Assembly: GCF_965219595.1 (NCBI RefSeq)
Contig: NZ_OZ244781.1
Coordinates: forward strand, 2,108,001 to 2,172,000
DNA: 64,000 nt
Direction of reading: 5' to 3'
Source: Poriferisodalis sp022821985
GTDB lineage: Bacteria; Actinomycetota; Acidimicrobiia; Acidimicrobiales; Poriferisodalaceae
The translations under genes and the position numbers were made by a program. The notes beneath the pieces were generated by a model. The model did no database searches, was not told the origin of the DNA, and was given only the letters and a program-made list of their open reading frames with translations. Below, one piece after another: positions 42,553-51,164 of this stretch. The number at the start of each line of letters is the position of its first letter. The first letter of the stretch is position 1.

Positions 42553-42622
42553 TTGTGCCTCCCCTATGCTCCGATTCAGGTGCGGAAGAGCCCCAGTGGT
42601 GCTCTAGCCTCACTTCAGGTTT

Positions 42623-42643
42623 TGAGAATGAGAACCAGTTTCA
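42623..42643. promoter_or_regulatory. Candidate Zur operator between the divergent zinc genes
   Basis: TGAGAATGAG-A-ACCAGTTTCA is a 21-base imperfect palindrome (six of ten pairs match) resembling actinobacterial Zur boxes of the TGAAAATGATTTTCA type. It lies 46 bases before the ATPase start and 70 before the binding-protein start, so it could control both. Confidence 0.45.
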
Positions 42644-42688
42644 GCTACCCTATCGAGGCTGGAGCACCCAACCACCTTCGAAATCGAA

Positions 42689-43579
42689 GTGAGGCACGCC
42701 CTGTTCCATCTCCACGACGTCCGAGTCTCTTTTGGGCCCTGCCATGTGCTCGAAACAGGCGATCTGAAGCTCGAAGACGCGTCGTCGGTCGCACTCATGG
42801 GTCCGAACGGGAGCGGCAAGACCACCTTGCTGCGGGTGCTCAGCGGGCTACAGCGCCCGACGTCGGGCCGAATGGAGTCTCTCGGCGACGTCAGGGTGGG
42901 GTTTGTGTGCCAGCACCACCAGCCGCATCCCTTCATGCCGATGACGGTGCAAGAGGTACTGACCATCGGGCGCTATCGCAGTCGCGGACTGCTGAAGCGG
43001 TTTCGTCGCAGCGACAAGGAAGCGGTTCGTGTTGCGGCTGAGCGGCTCGACGTTGCGCACCTGCGTCAGCGTTCCTTCGGCGAGCTCTCCGGGGGTCAGC
43101 GTCAGCGAGTCATGGTGGCAATGGTGCTCGCGTCCGACTATGACTGCTTGCTGTTCGACGAGCCGATCACCGGCCTCGACTTGCCGAGCCAGACGACCAT
43201 TCTCGAGGTGATCGAGGCTGAGCGTGCCGCCGGGCATCTTGTGGTGATGTCCACGCACCACCTGCAGGAGGCACGACGCTGCGATCGTGTGCTGCTGCTG
43301 AAGGGGATGGTGCTTGCCGACGGGCCTCCCGACGAGGTGCTGACCGATGCGAACCTGACCGCGGCTTTCGGCGGCGAAGTGGTGGCCCGCGACGGTGCCG
43401 AGCGCGAGTTCGTCATGGAGAGCATCCACGCCCATGAGGCGGGCGATCCTGGCTGTGGCCCGAATGTCGGTGTTATCTCGCACTCCCACCAGGGACAGTT
43501 CTCGCCGGCGGGCAGCCACCACGGTCACCACCACGACTTTGACCACGATGCTTCCCATGAGCACGCCCGCCAACTGTGA
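42689..43579 (+). CDS. znuC: ZnuC-like metal ABC transporter ATP-binding protein with His tail
   Basis: 296 residues from GTG 42689. Walker A GPNGSGKTTLL (residues 34-44), Q-loop VCQHHQPH, signature LSGGQRQRV, Walker B CLLFDEP and switch His in MSTHHLQEA are all present. The C-terminal tail contains a His cluster (SHHGHHHDFDHDASHEH), which again suggests metal sensing or buffering on the cytoplasmic side. Stop overlaps the Fur-family gene by 4 bases (GTGA). It powers uptake through the permease encoded on the opposite strand. Confidence 0.9.
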   Translation: MRHALFHLHDVRVSFGPCHVLETGDLKLEDASSVALMGPNGSGKTTLLRVLSGLQRPTSGRMESLGDVRVGFVCQHHQPHPFMPMTVQEVLTIGRYRSRGLLKRFRRSDKEAVRVAAERLDVAHLRQRSFGELSGGQRQRVMVAMVLASDYDCLLFDEPITGLDLPSQTTILEVIEAERAAGHLVVMSTHHLQEARRCDRVLLLKGMVLADGPPDEVLTDANLTAAFGGEVVARDGAEREFVMESIHAHEAGDPGCGPNVGVISHSHQGQFSPAGSHHGHHHDFDHDASHEHARQL

Positions 43580-44100
43580 CCGCCGTGGGCGACCGGGCCG
43601 CGCCTCCTTGGCCCGTTCGCGAATCTGACCGGGACAGCCGGATGGAGCCTCCGAAGGATCTCGAGCAGCTCCACGAAGATGTGAAGCAGCGGCTCGCGGT
43701 AGCGGGGCACCGCTACACCGACGGACGGCGCGCCCTCGTCACGGTGCTGGCGTCGGCGCAACGGCCGCTCACGCTGCGCGACATCGTGTCAACCGTTCCC
43801 GAGGTGCCCCAGAGCTCGGCATATCGCAACCTCGAAGCGCTTCGCGAGGGCGGCATCGTGGTTCGCATCAGTGCGGGCGGCGACCGTGCGCATTTCGAGC
43901 TCACCGAAGCGCTGCTCGGCCATCACCATCACCTGATCTGCGTGTCGTGCGGGACGATCGAGGACATGCGCATCGACGGCGAGCTCGAGGCCGAGGTGGA
44001 TCGGGCACTGACCGGGGCCGCGGGCGCAGCGGGCTTCACGCCCCTGCGCCACAGCCTCGATCTCTACGGCGAGTGCTCCGACTGTGGCGAGGTCGCCTAG
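43576..44100 (+). CDS. zur: Fur-family zinc uptake regulator (Zur-like)
   Basis: 174 residues if GTG 43576; ATG 43642 (MEPPKDLEQLHEDV) is a good alternative. Winged helix (RYTDGRRALVTVLASAQRPLTLRDIVSTVPEVPQSSAYRNLEALREGGIV) is followed by the Fur dimer domain: HHHHLICVSCGTIED with CxxC and a His run, and the second structural zinc pair CSDC at the C-terminus. It lies in an operon with the zinc ATPase, so zinc is the probable co-repressor. In zinc excess it would bind the nearby palindrome and shut the importer. Confidence 0.9.
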   Translation: MTAVGDRAAPPWPVRESDRDSRMEPPKDLEQLHEDVKQRLAVAGHRYTDGRRALVTVLASAQRPLTLRDIVSTVPEVPQSSAYRNLEALREGGIVVRISAGGDRAHFELTEALLGHHHHLICVSCGTIEDMRIDGELEAEVDRALTGAAGAAGFTPLRHSLDLYGECSDCGEVA

Positions 44101-44122
44101 CGCCGCAGCCGGTGCGCCGAGC

Positions 44123-44644
44123 TCAGGAGCGGGCCTGCTCGTCGGTCACGATGGGCGGCTCGGTCGACCAGGGGAAATTGATCCACAGGTCGGTGCGGCG
44201 CCATACCCAGTCGCAGTTGACCGTCGACCACGGCTTCTCGTACAGCACCGCGGTGCGGACGCTGCGCACCCGCGGCAGGCAGAAGTCGTAGACCAGCTTG
44301 AGCGTGTGGCCGGTGTCGGCGACGTCGTCGGCGATGAGAATGTCGGAGTCGCGGTGGTCGATGAGGTCGGGCGTGGGCGGCAGCATGATCGGCACTTCGA
44401 GGCGCTCGTCGACGCCGGTGTAGTACTCGCAGTTCATGACGTAGATGTTCTTGACTGACAGGGCGTAGCCCAGCGAGCCGGCGCAGAACAGCCCGCCCCG
44501 GGCGATCGCCAGGATCATGTGGGGCCGGTAGCCGTCGTCGGCGATCATCTGCGCCAGCTCCCGTACGGCGACGCCGTAGCGCTGCCAGTCCATCACCTCC
44601 CGTTCCTCAGCGTCGGTTGCCTCGCTCACCCGTCCTCCCAGCAC
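44123..44644 (-). CDS. Phosphoribosyltransferase (xanthine/hypoxanthine type)
   Basis: 173 residues at most; GTG 44629 or ATG 44593 (MDWQRYGVAV) may be the true start. The PRPP loop signature is DILIADDVADTGHTLKLV, with the preceding ILAIARGGLFCAGSLGYAL and NCEYYTG. Layout matches type I phosphoribosyltransferases such as xanthine-guanine or hypoxanthine enzymes, which salvage bases with PRPP. It is convergent with the zur-like gene, 22 bases apart, and divergent from the HNH module. Confidence 0.85.
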   Translation of the reverse strand: MLGGRVSEATDAEEREVMDWQRYGVAVRELAQMIADDGYRPHMILAIARGGLFCAGSLGYALSVKNIYVMNCEYYTGVDERLEVPIMLPPTPDLIDHRDSDILIADDVADTGHTLKLVYDFCLPRVRSVRTAVLYEKPWSTVNCDWVWRRTDLWINFPWSTEPPIVTDEQARS

Positions 44645-44814
44645 GCCTCAGGCCGGCCTCAGCCTGCCTCGCCCCGAACCTAGGCGCGCGCAACCTCGTG
44701 CATCCATATTTTCGGTCCCCTCTCCACCCGGTTGAAGTCTCCATTCGGACGTCTCATCGACAATGGGCGTCACACCCCGTTGCGAAATTGAGGTCGCTGC
44801 TATGGGAAGTGGAA

Positions 44815-45168
44815 ATGCCTGATATGGACGCCGGATCCGAATTGACCGAGATCGATGCCAGAAGTCGCGCAACGGCCTCGTCAAGAGCAGCGAGCGATGT
44901 TGCCGATTTCGACACTTGGTGGGGTGACGTCGACATCATCAACAAGGAGACTGGCGCCAACGAGTATCACTTCGGGCCCGTCGCCTATGTCCAATTCGTC
45001 GACGGATCCAGCCACCGGTTCCAAGCGCTGACAGTCGCCAGGCTCAACGCACAACTCATCCATCTCGGCATTCAGGTTGATTGTCCATCTGAACAGCTCA
45101 ATCACGCGGGGTGCGTGTGCGAGATCTGCGGCTACGGTCGCTCCGGTGACCATCCCGGCATCGAGTAG
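44815..45168 (+). CDS. Small protein of unknown function, first gene of an HNH module
   Basis: 117 residues from ATG 44815 (upstream frame is open but unlike coding sequence). The N-terminal 35 residues are polar; then DFDTWWGDVDIINKETGANEYHFGPVAYVQFVDGSSHRF forms a beta-rich core, and the C-terminus has a CxCxxC pattern (CVCEICGYGRSGDHPGIE) that may bind a metal. No family is recognised. The HNH nuclease gene starts 23 bases inside its 3' end, so the two are translationally coupled. Base composition of the pair is visibly lower in GC, with A/T-rich codons, than its neighbours, a sign of transfer. It may be an immunity, specificity or accessory partner. Confidence 0.6.
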   Translation: MPDMDAGSELTEIDARSRATASSRAASDVADFDTWWGDVDIINKETGANEYHFGPVAYVQFVDGSSHRFQALTVARLNAQLIHLGIQVDCPSEQLNHAGCVCEICGYGRSGDHPGIE

Positions 45169-46282
45169 CTCAGCTCGGTTGGACCCCATCCAGGGAGTGT
45201 TGGAGATTCTCGACCGCTCATCGAAGACGGGTACTAACAAGCTTGGTCTGTTGCTCACGCTGCTCGACTTGGCTCCGACACTCGACCGGGATGACCCGAG
45301 CATCACGCGGCCAACGATGGCCGAGCGCTACCTCGAGATTCACTGGGAGCATGCACGTCCGTACGCGGGGGCCGGTGGCGAACTCACGCTGCGTCAGAGT
45401 TCGGTCAGCAAACGGCGGAACGATGGCACGACGGCTGATGACACGACAGTCATGCAGGAGATCCACAGGCTGAGAAAGCTGCTCGCAGACCGGGGGTGCG
45501 GAAACCTCCGCGACAAGCCGCTGGACGTCGTCAGGCACAGTGCTGAAGGTTCTCCATGGCAACAAGAGTGGGCAGAGGAGTTTGAGACGGCGCTCGTCAA
45601 GGTTCGGGCGACCTTACTGAAGAACCCTGTAGACAAACTTCAAAATCTGCCGGGTGATCCCGAACCATTTCTGTACAACGTGACGCTGGACGAGTCCGGG
45701 CTCACGCTGCTTCCCGGTGTCGCGGAGAGTCTCACCAGATTCGCAGGTGTGCTCCGTCCCTTGGTCGAGTTCAGATTCGCCCAGACGGTCGCAAGGATCA
45801 ACCGCATTACGCAGCCAGTTGACGATGTCTATTCTCACCTTTTTGGCCGCGACCGGATCATGCCGCCTTCGAGCATGCGTCGGCGTCTGGTTCAGTTGCA
45901 GGGCGGGCGCTGCATCTTCAGCGGTGATTCGCTGCCTACATCTGGCGGTTCGCTAGATCACGTCTTGCCGTGGTCGCGGGTACATCTGTCTCAAATCGAG
46001 AATTTCCTCATGACGACTTCGAGCGTCAACAGCAAGAAGAGGGACTCCTTACTGGCACCCGCTGCGCTTGAGCGATGGCTTGATCACGTCCACACCAAAT
46101 CAGACGAGATTCGACAATGCGCAGATGACCACAGCTGGCCAACAGGCATTGACAGCGTGCGGCGAGTTGCATCGCGGATCTATGAGGTTCTTGATACGTC
46201 GACTGGAGTCTGGGACTACGAGCACGGCATTCGACCGCTGGGGCCTGAAGGCAAGGGCGAGGTGCTCGCACTGCTCCGGTAG
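45146..46282 (+). CDS. HNH endonuclease
   Basis: 378 residues from GTG 45146 (chosen as the nearest start to the similarity and coupled to the upstream gene). Residues 1-240 are helical and of no recognised family (GVLEILDRSSKTGTNKLGLLL, LEIHWEHARPYAGAGG). The HNH core is at about 280-330: RCIFSGDSLPTSGGSLDHVLPWS with the Asp-His pair, ENFLMTTSSVNSKKRD with the central Asn and the N-S-K-K end. Zinc-knuckle cysteines of McrA-type HNH are absent. It should cut or nick DNA with a divalent metal. No methylase, helicase or toxin-like partner is next to it besides the small upstream gene. Confidence 0.78.
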   Translation: MTIPASSSSARLDPIQGVLEILDRSSKTGTNKLGLLLTLLDLAPTLDRDDPSITRPTMAERYLEIHWEHARPYAGAGGELTLRQSSVSKRRNDGTTADDTTVMQEIHRLRKLLADRGCGNLRDKPLDVVRHSAEGSPWQQEWAEEFETALVKVRATLLKNPVDKLQNLPGDPEPFLYNVTLDESGLTLLPGVAESLTRFAGVLRPLVEFRFAQTVARINRITQPVDDVYSHLFGRDRIMPPSSMRRRLVQLQGGRCIFSGDSLPTSGGSLDHVLPWSRVHLSQIENFLMTTSSVNSKKRDSLLAPAALERWLDHVHTKSDEIRQCADDHSWPTGIDSVRRVASRIYEVLDTSTGVWDYEHGIRPLGPEGKGEVLALLR

Positions 46283-46414
46283 AGCCACGCCGTCGACACG
46301 GCCCCGCACTAGCGGACTACGCCGACAGCGTGACCGGTGGTGGGTACTGTTGCGCCGTCACGCTCGATCTGGTTGTTGCCGGAGGTGGGGTGGCACGACC
46401 AGAGCGAGGGAATC

Positions 46415-47056
46415 ATGGAACTTGGCGAGGCAGCACTGACGTCGATGACGACGCGGTACTTCACGAAGGATCCGGTGTCGGACGCGACGCTGGAGCAGGC
46501 GTTCGACTACGCCCGGCATGCGCCGCAGGGTGGCAACCGCCAGCCGGTGCGGTTCATCGTGGTGCGCGACGAGGCAAAGAAGCAGCAGCTGCAGGAGTGG
46601 TACCTCGAGCCGTGGAAGGCCTACCTGGGCATGGCTCGCAGCGGCGACATCGAGATTGTCGGCGACAAGGCCAAGCGGCTGCTCGACAGCGCCGACTACT
46701 TCGCTGAGCACTTCGCCGAGGTGCCTGTGATCGTGGTGGCCTGCGGCTACATCGACGGCGTCCATCCCACCGACACCGAGCTGGGCCGGCTCAGCGTTGT
46801 AGGCGGCGGTTCGATCTACCCCGCCGTGCAGAACTTCCTGCTCGGCTGCCGCGAGGCCGGCCTGGGCACTGCGCTCACCACCCTGCTGTGCATGTACGAG
46901 CCACAGGTCGCCGAGATGCTGGACATTCCCGAGGGCGTGGCCACTGCGGCCCACATCGCGGTCGGATACCGGTCGACGCCGTTTCCGCGCAAGCTCGACC
47001 GGCTGCCGCTGTCGGAGATCGTCTTCGACGAAACCTGGGGCAACGCCACCTACTAG
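46415..47056 (+). CDS. Nitroreductase family protein
   Basis: 213 residues from ATG 46415, with GAGGGA six bases upstream. FMN-fold motifs: TRYFTKDPVSDATLEQAFDYARHAPQGGNRQPVRFIVV (the phosphate contacts), GGGSIYPAVQNFLLGCREAGLGTALTTLL, and PEGVATAAHIAVGYRSTPFP. It should reduce nitro-aromatics, quinones or a natural flavin-linked substrate with NAD(P)H. It precedes the polytopic membrane protein by five bases, on the same strand, and follows the HNH module by 132 bases in which nothing else is seen. Confidence 0.88.
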   Translation: MELGEAALTSMTTRYFTKDPVSDATLEQAFDYARHAPQGGNRQPVRFIVVRDEAKKQQLQEWYLEPWKAYLGMARSGDIEIVGDKAKRLLDSADYFAEHFAEVPVIVVACGYIDGVHPTDTELGRLSVVGGGSIYPAVQNFLLGCREAGLGTALTTLLCMYEPQVAEMLDIPEGVATAAHIAVGYRSTPFPRKLDRLPLSEIVFDETWGNATY

Positions 47057-47061
47057 CTGCC

Positions 47062-48390
47062 ATGACTGAGCCGGGCGATTCGGCGGCGGCCGGTCCGACT
47101 GTCGAGCACGCCGGCCTACGGGCAGCGGCCGAGGCGCTTCGGGCGGACGGCCTCTCCGCTGACGAGGCGTTGCTTGTTGCGGCACGGCGGCTGGCTGCGA
47201 CCGATCCTGAAGTGAGGGCGTTCGCTCGGGAGCGCTTCGCAGGAATGTGGGACGAGCCCGAGCCAGCATCGACGGATGCCGATGCCGCGGCGGATGCTGG
47301 CGAGCGCGGTGCCGAGCGGCGCGGGTTCTGGATCATGGCCGCGTTCGCGGTCGCAGCAGCGATTGCGGTGCGGCTGCCCGAGGCATTCGGATTCAACCTG
47401 ACCGACTCCGACGACGCCAGCTTCTATGCGCGCAACTTCAGCTTGCTCGTGCTGCCGGCGCTGGCGGGCTGGTTCGTGTGGCTGAAGCGGCCGCCCTCGT
47501 GGGTGACGGCCGTGATCGGCGCTGTCGTCGCCGCCTCGGCGGCGGTCATCAACGCTTACCCGTTCGACGATGACAGCTCCACGTTCGTGCTCGCCGCGCT
47601 GCACCTGCCGGTGCTGCTGTGGCTGGTCATCGGCCTCGCTCGGACCGGAGAGCGCTGGAGGCTGGCCGGCCCGCGCATGGACTACGTGCGCTTCACAGGC
47701 GAGTGGATTGTGTACGGCGTGCTGATCGCGCTGGCGGGCGCGGTGTTCAGCGCCCTCACCGTCGGCGCCTTCGTGGCCCTCGACATCGACACGAGATGGA
47801 TGACCGAGTGGGTGATGGTGGCCGGGTCGGCCGGCGCCGTTGTTGTCACCGCCTGGCTCGTCGAATTCTGGGCGGGTGCCGTCTCGAGATTCGCCTCGAT
47901 GCTGGCGTACATCTTCACGCCCCTGTTCGCAGCGATGCTGGTTGTCTTTCTCGTGGCGGTGCCGGCGACGGGCCGGAGCATCGAGGCCGACCGAGAGGCG
48001 CTCATCCTGTTCAACGTATTGCTGGGTTTCGTGGTCGGTTTGCTGCTGTTCTGCGGTGCCGCGAGGCGCTCAGGCGATCGGCCGGGATTCTTCGATGGCG
48101 CTGCCGCGCTGCTCGCCGCTGCGGGGCTGCTCACCAGTGTCTTGACGCTGGTTGCCGTCGTCGGGCGCATCGCGGACTTCGGCTGGAGCCCGAATCGGGC
48201 GGCCATCGCAGGCATCAACGTCATCTTCCTGGTGAATCTGGGCGGGAGCGTGTGGCTGTATCTGGAGTTGTGGCGCCGGCGGCGCCCGTTCGGCGACATC
48301 GTTCGCTGGCAGACCGCCCACTTCGGCATCTACGCCGCCTGGGCCGCGCTCGTGGTCGTGGCCTTCCCGCCGATCTTCGGCTTCGCATGA
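47062..48390 (+). CDS. Polytopic membrane protein of unknown function (DUF4153-like)
   Basis: 442 residues from ATG 47062, five bases after the nitroreductase stop. Residues 1-90 are soluble and Ala/Glu-rich (LRAAAEALRADGLSADEALLVAARRLAATDPEVRAF), like a permease-prefix helix pair. Then about ten hydrophobic segments follow, for example FWIMAAFAVAAAIAVRLP, LVLPALAGWFVWL, WIVYGVLIALAGAVFSAL, FASMLAYIFTPLFAAMLVVF and FGIYAAWAALVVVAF. The order is reminiscent of DUF4153 proteins. No catalytic motif is visible. Role unknown. Confidence 0.7.
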   Translation: MTEPGDSAAAGPTVEHAGLRAAAEALRADGLSADEALLVAARRLAATDPEVRAFARERFAGMWDEPEPASTDADAAADAGERGAERRGFWIMAAFAVAAAIAVRLPEAFGFNLTDSDDASFYARNFSLLVLPALAGWFVWLKRPPSWVTAVIGAVVAASAAVINAYPFDDDSSTFVLAALHLPVLLWLVIGLARTGERWRLAGPRMDYVRFTGEWIVYGVLIALAGAVFSALTVGAFVALDIDTRWMTEWVMVAGSAGAVVVTAWLVEFWAGAVSRFASMLAYIFTPLFAAMLVVFLVAVPATGRSIEADREALILFNVLLGFVVGLLLFCGAARRSGDRPGFFDGAAALLAAAGLLTSVLTLVAVVGRIADFGWSPNRAAIAGINVIFLVNLGGSVWLYLELWRRRRPFGDIVRWQTAHFGIYAAWAALVVVAFPPIFGFA

Positions 48391-48545
48391 GCCAAGCCCC
48401 GTTCGCGGCGGCTATCCGACCTGTCAGCACGTTCGCCGAGTTCTGCAGCGGCGAACGACTGGGGCCGCGCAAGCTCTAGCGTTCTCGGCTGACTGGGCCG
48501 GCTGGTCATGAGGCGCGCGAAGGCGCTGGAGGCGGGGAGCACGAC

Positions 48546-49352
48546 ATGGCGATGACTGACGAGCAGCGGCGTGAAGCGGCTGCAGCGCTGCTGCGTGCCG
48601 AGAACACCCGCGAGTGGATCGACCCGATCACCGACACCTACCCGGGCGCTGACAACGACGACGCGTATGCCATCGGCCAGTACGTCACCGACGCCAAGGT
48701 GGCAGCCGGCCGCGTCATCAAGGGGTACAAGGTCGGGCTCACGTCCAAGGCCATGCGCTCGACGTCGGGCGCCACCGAGCCCGACTACGGCACGCTGTTC
48801 GACAACTGGTTCCTCGACGAGGGCTCGATCGTGCCGGCGTCGATCCTCAACGTTCCGCTGGTGGAGATCGAGATCGTCTTCGTGCTGAAGTCCGACCTCG
48901 GCGGGCCCGACACCAACGCCATCGACGTGATGCGGGCAACCGACTTCATCCTTCCGGCCATCGAGGTGGTGGACCGGCGCTACAACCGGCGCAGCACCCA
49001 GGCGGGCGTGGCCGACAGCATCGCCGACGCCGCCTCATGCGGATTCATCATCGTGGGCGGCCGCCCCACCGAGCTCACCGACGTCGACATCCGCCACATC
49101 GGCGGTGCGCTGTATCTCAACGGCGACCTCGAAGAGTCCGGCACTGCCGCGGCCGTCATGGGCAACCCGCTCAACTCGGTGGCCTGGCTGGCCCGCAAGC
49201 TCCACGAGTTCGGCGTCACCATGTCGGCCGGCCATGCCATCCTGTCGGGCTCGTTCATCCGTGCCCGCACGATCCGCCCCGGCGATGCCATCGTCGCCGA
49301 CTTCGGCCCCCTCGGCCAGATCAGCTTCGGGGTCGGAGACCCCGAAGAGTGA
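48546..49352 (+). CDS. 2-keto-4-pentenoate hydratase-like enzyme
   Basis: 268 residues. The FAH-related hydratase/decarboxylase fold: VIKGYKVGLTSKAMRSTSGATEPDYGTL with the Lys, VPLVEIEIVFVLKSDL with the metal Glu residues, RATDFILPAIEVVDRRY, and SAGHAILSGSFIRARTIRPGDAIVADFGPLG. Members hydrate 2-hydroxypenta-2,4-dienoate (MhpD) or decarboxylate 4-oxalocrotonate in meta-cleavage of aromatics. The set with RidA, DUF1330 and TauD genes nearby suggests a catabolic cluster, though these are on the other strand. Confidence 0.85.
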   Translation: MAMTDEQRREAAAALLRAENTREWIDPITDTYPGADNDDAYAIGQYVTDAKVAAGRVIKGYKVGLTSKAMRSTSGATEPDYGTLFDNWFLDEGSIVPASILNVPLVEIEIVFVLKSDLGGPDTNAIDVMRATDFILPAIEVVDRRYNRRSTQAGVADSIADAASCGFIIVGGRPTELTDVDIRHIGGALYLNGDLEESGTAAAVMGNPLNSVAWLARKLHEFGVTMSAGHAILSGSFIRARTIRPGDAIVADFGPLGQISFGVGDPEE

Positions 49353-49400
49353 CACAGCGGTGTGGGGTTGCCTGACGACGAGAACTGAGGCTTATCAAGC

Positions 49401-49787
49401 TCAGTCTTCGACGTAGGCCACGAAGGTGCAGGAGATCTGCACCGGTCCGCCGCCCTCCACCTTCATGTTGTGGCGAGCGGGGCGCGACTCGGGGTCGGGG
49501 AAACGCTCCAGCCACGGGCCGTTCAGCGCCGGGCGTGACGCAGCAGGATCGGCGACGTAGAACGTCATCTTCGCCATGTCGTCCCAGGTGGCGCCGGCGC
49601 CTTCGAGCATCTGGCCGACGTGCGTGAACAGGTTGTCGATCTGCTCTTCGAGGGTGTCGGGGACGTCGCGGCTGCCCGGATTCGTCGGCGGCGTGATGCT
49701 GGACACCACCAGCGGCCCGATCCGAGTGGCCGCCGGAATGGGGTTCGCGTGCTGGAAGCTCTCGATCTCGATCGACGTGCGCGCCAT
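49401..49787 (-). CDS. RidA-family protein
   Basis: 128 residues. Single RidA domain: SFQHANPIPAATRIGPLVVSSITPP, DTLEEQIDNLFTHVGQMLEGAGATWDDMAKMTFYVAD and the C-terminal RPARHNMKVEGGGPVQISCTFVAYV. The usual Arg of the enamine-hydrolysing site is present in RPARHN. It would hydrolyse reactive enamine/imine intermediates or act in a catabolic step. It is next to a DUF1330 gene, 54 bases apart, same strand. Confidence 0.8.
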   Translation of the reverse strand: MARTSIEIESFQHANPIPAATRIGPLVVSSITPPTNPGSRDVPDTLEEQIDNLFTHVGQMLEGAGATWDDMAKMTFYVADPAASRPALNGPWLERFPDPESRPARHNMKVEGGGPVQISCTFVAYVED

Positions 49788-49841
49788 GTTGCCTGCTCCT
49801 GTGTGCTCGCTACCCGAACGTAGGCGTCTGCGGCGGTCGGG

Positions 49842-50129
49842 CTAGACGCCTTCGACGACCACCATCTGAAACTCGGCGGCACCCGCCCGGACGTCGCGAG
49901 CGTGGCGGTACTTCTCGGAGTCGTAGAAGTTCTTCGCCGAGTCCACATCGGGGAACTCCAGCACCACGATGCGGCGATTCTCGTCAGGACCTTCGAGGGT
50001 CACTGAATCGCCGCCGCGCACGATGAATTTCCCGCCGCTCTCGGCGACCGCGGCTGGCGACAGCGCCTTGTACTTCTCGTACTGATCCGGGTCGGTGACG
50101 TTGACCCGCGTGATGACGTACGCAGCCAC
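49842..50129 (-). CDS. DUF1330 small protein
   Basis: 95 residues. Ferredoxin-like dimeric alpha/beta barrel pattern of DUF1330: MAAYVITRVNVTDPDQYEKY, GKFIVRGGDSVTLEGPDENRRIVVLEFPDVDSAKNFYDSEKYRHARDVR, and AAEFQMVVVEGV. Function is unknown for the family; proposed roles are in small-molecule turnover. It lies between RidA and TauD genes, same strand. Confidence 0.88.
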   Translation of the reverse strand: MAAYVITRVNVTDPDQYEKYKALSPAAVAESGGKFIVRGGDSVTLEGPDENRRIVVLEFPDVDSAKNFYDSEKYRHARDVRAGAAEFQMVVVEGV

Positions 50130-50160
50130 GATGTTCCTCTCGTTGCAGGTATCGGACCGG

Positions 50161-51084
50161 CTACGAAACCGAGTTCATGATGGCGTCGCGGCCGTGCTTG
50201 AAGCCCGCCGTCTCGGCCGTGTGATTGAGCGCCAGCTCGGTTTCGAGCTCACCGGCGATGCGTGAATGCCACATCTTGCGCGGCTGGGACATGTCGAACG
50301 GCACGCCCTGGTGCATGAGCCGGCGGTTGTCCCAGATCACGGCCTCGCCCTCGGTCCACGCGTGCTGGTAAGTACGCGGTGGCTGGCAGGCCTCTCGATT
50401 GAGCCGATCCAGCAGTGCCACCGACTCGTCTGGATCCATGCCGATGATGTCGTGCGCATGCCGGCCGATCAGCAGATTGGGACGGCCGGTGTCGGGGTGG
50501 TACTTCACCATCGGCCGAACCGAGATGTCCATGTCGTGATAGCCGTACATGCCGTAGGTGCCGTCGTCCTTCTTCTTCGGCAGCAGACCGGCCCGGCCCT
50601 GGCTGTAGTAGAGCGAGTGGTGCGCCTCCAGCGTGTGCACCAGCTCACGGTCTTCATCTGACAGCACTTCGTATGCGGCCCGCATGTCGGCCCAGCCGGT
50701 GTCGGCCCCGTCTTCGGGCACCAGCTCGGCAGTGAACACCGCGCCCTTGGCCTGCAGCGGCATGTAGGTGCTGTCGTGGTGCCAGCCCCAGTTGCCTTTC
50801 AGCGACTTCACGAGGTCGTCGCCGGACTCGTGGTGCACCTTGCCGTCCTTGCCGACGTTCGAGATGGGTGCCGCGTTGAATTCCAAGTTGCCGAAGCGCA
50901 GGGCGAACGCGTCCTGCTCGTCGTTGGTCAGGAACTGACCCGAGAAGATCAGCAGCGCGTACTCGAGCCATGTCTCATGCAGGGCTTCGAAGGTGGCGTC
51001 GTCGATGGATCGGAGCTCGATGTCGTGCACCCACGCCCCGAAAGTGGCATCGAGCGGTTCGATATTCAGCGTGACAGCCGTCAT
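50161..51084 (-). CDS. TauD/TfdA-family Fe(II)/2-oxoglutarate dioxygenase
   Basis: 307 residues. Facial triad motif HxD in NWGWHHDSTYMPLQAKGAV (the HHD part), distal His and the 2-oxoglutarate Arg in NRRLMHQGVPFDMSQPRKMWHSRIAGE, Thr region near GRHAHDIIGMDPDES. It hydroxylates a substrate with O2, often leading to release of sulfite, phosphate or ether groups. Divergent from the enolase-superfamily gene over 80 bases; the two may share regulation. Substrate unknown. Confidence 0.88.
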   Translation of the reverse strand: MTAVTLNIEPLDATFGAWVHDIELRSIDDATFEALHETWLEYALLIFSGQFLTNDEQDAFALRFGNLEFNAAPISNVGKDGKVHHESGDDLVKSLKGNWGWHHDSTYMPLQAKGAVFTAELVPEDGADTGWADMRAAYEVLSDEDRELVHTLEAHHSLYYSQGRAGLLPKKKDDGTYGMYGYHDMDISVRPMVKYHPDTGRPNLLIGRHAHDIIGMDPDESVALLDRLNREACQPPRTYQHAWTEGEAVIWDNRRLMHQGVPFDMSQPRKMWHSRIAGELETELALNHTAETAGFKHGRDAIMNSVS

Positions 51085-51164
51085 GGCCGGATGGTAGCAC
51101 CGGCTCCCAATTAGCTTCAGGGGCCGGCAAGCGGCTCAGGCACACCTGGACCGGGAGGGCAGCA

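Noticed and set aside
41551..43041. Plus-strand 496-residue frame rich in Val/Leu that looks like a membrane protein
   Set aside because: It is the antisense shadow of the Asp/His-rich zinc-binding gene; complementary codons give Val and Leu runs.
44645..44814. Search for a toxin-antitoxin, phage or IS border near the HNH module
   Set aside because: No inverted repeats, integrase or att-like duplication could be found by eye on either side.
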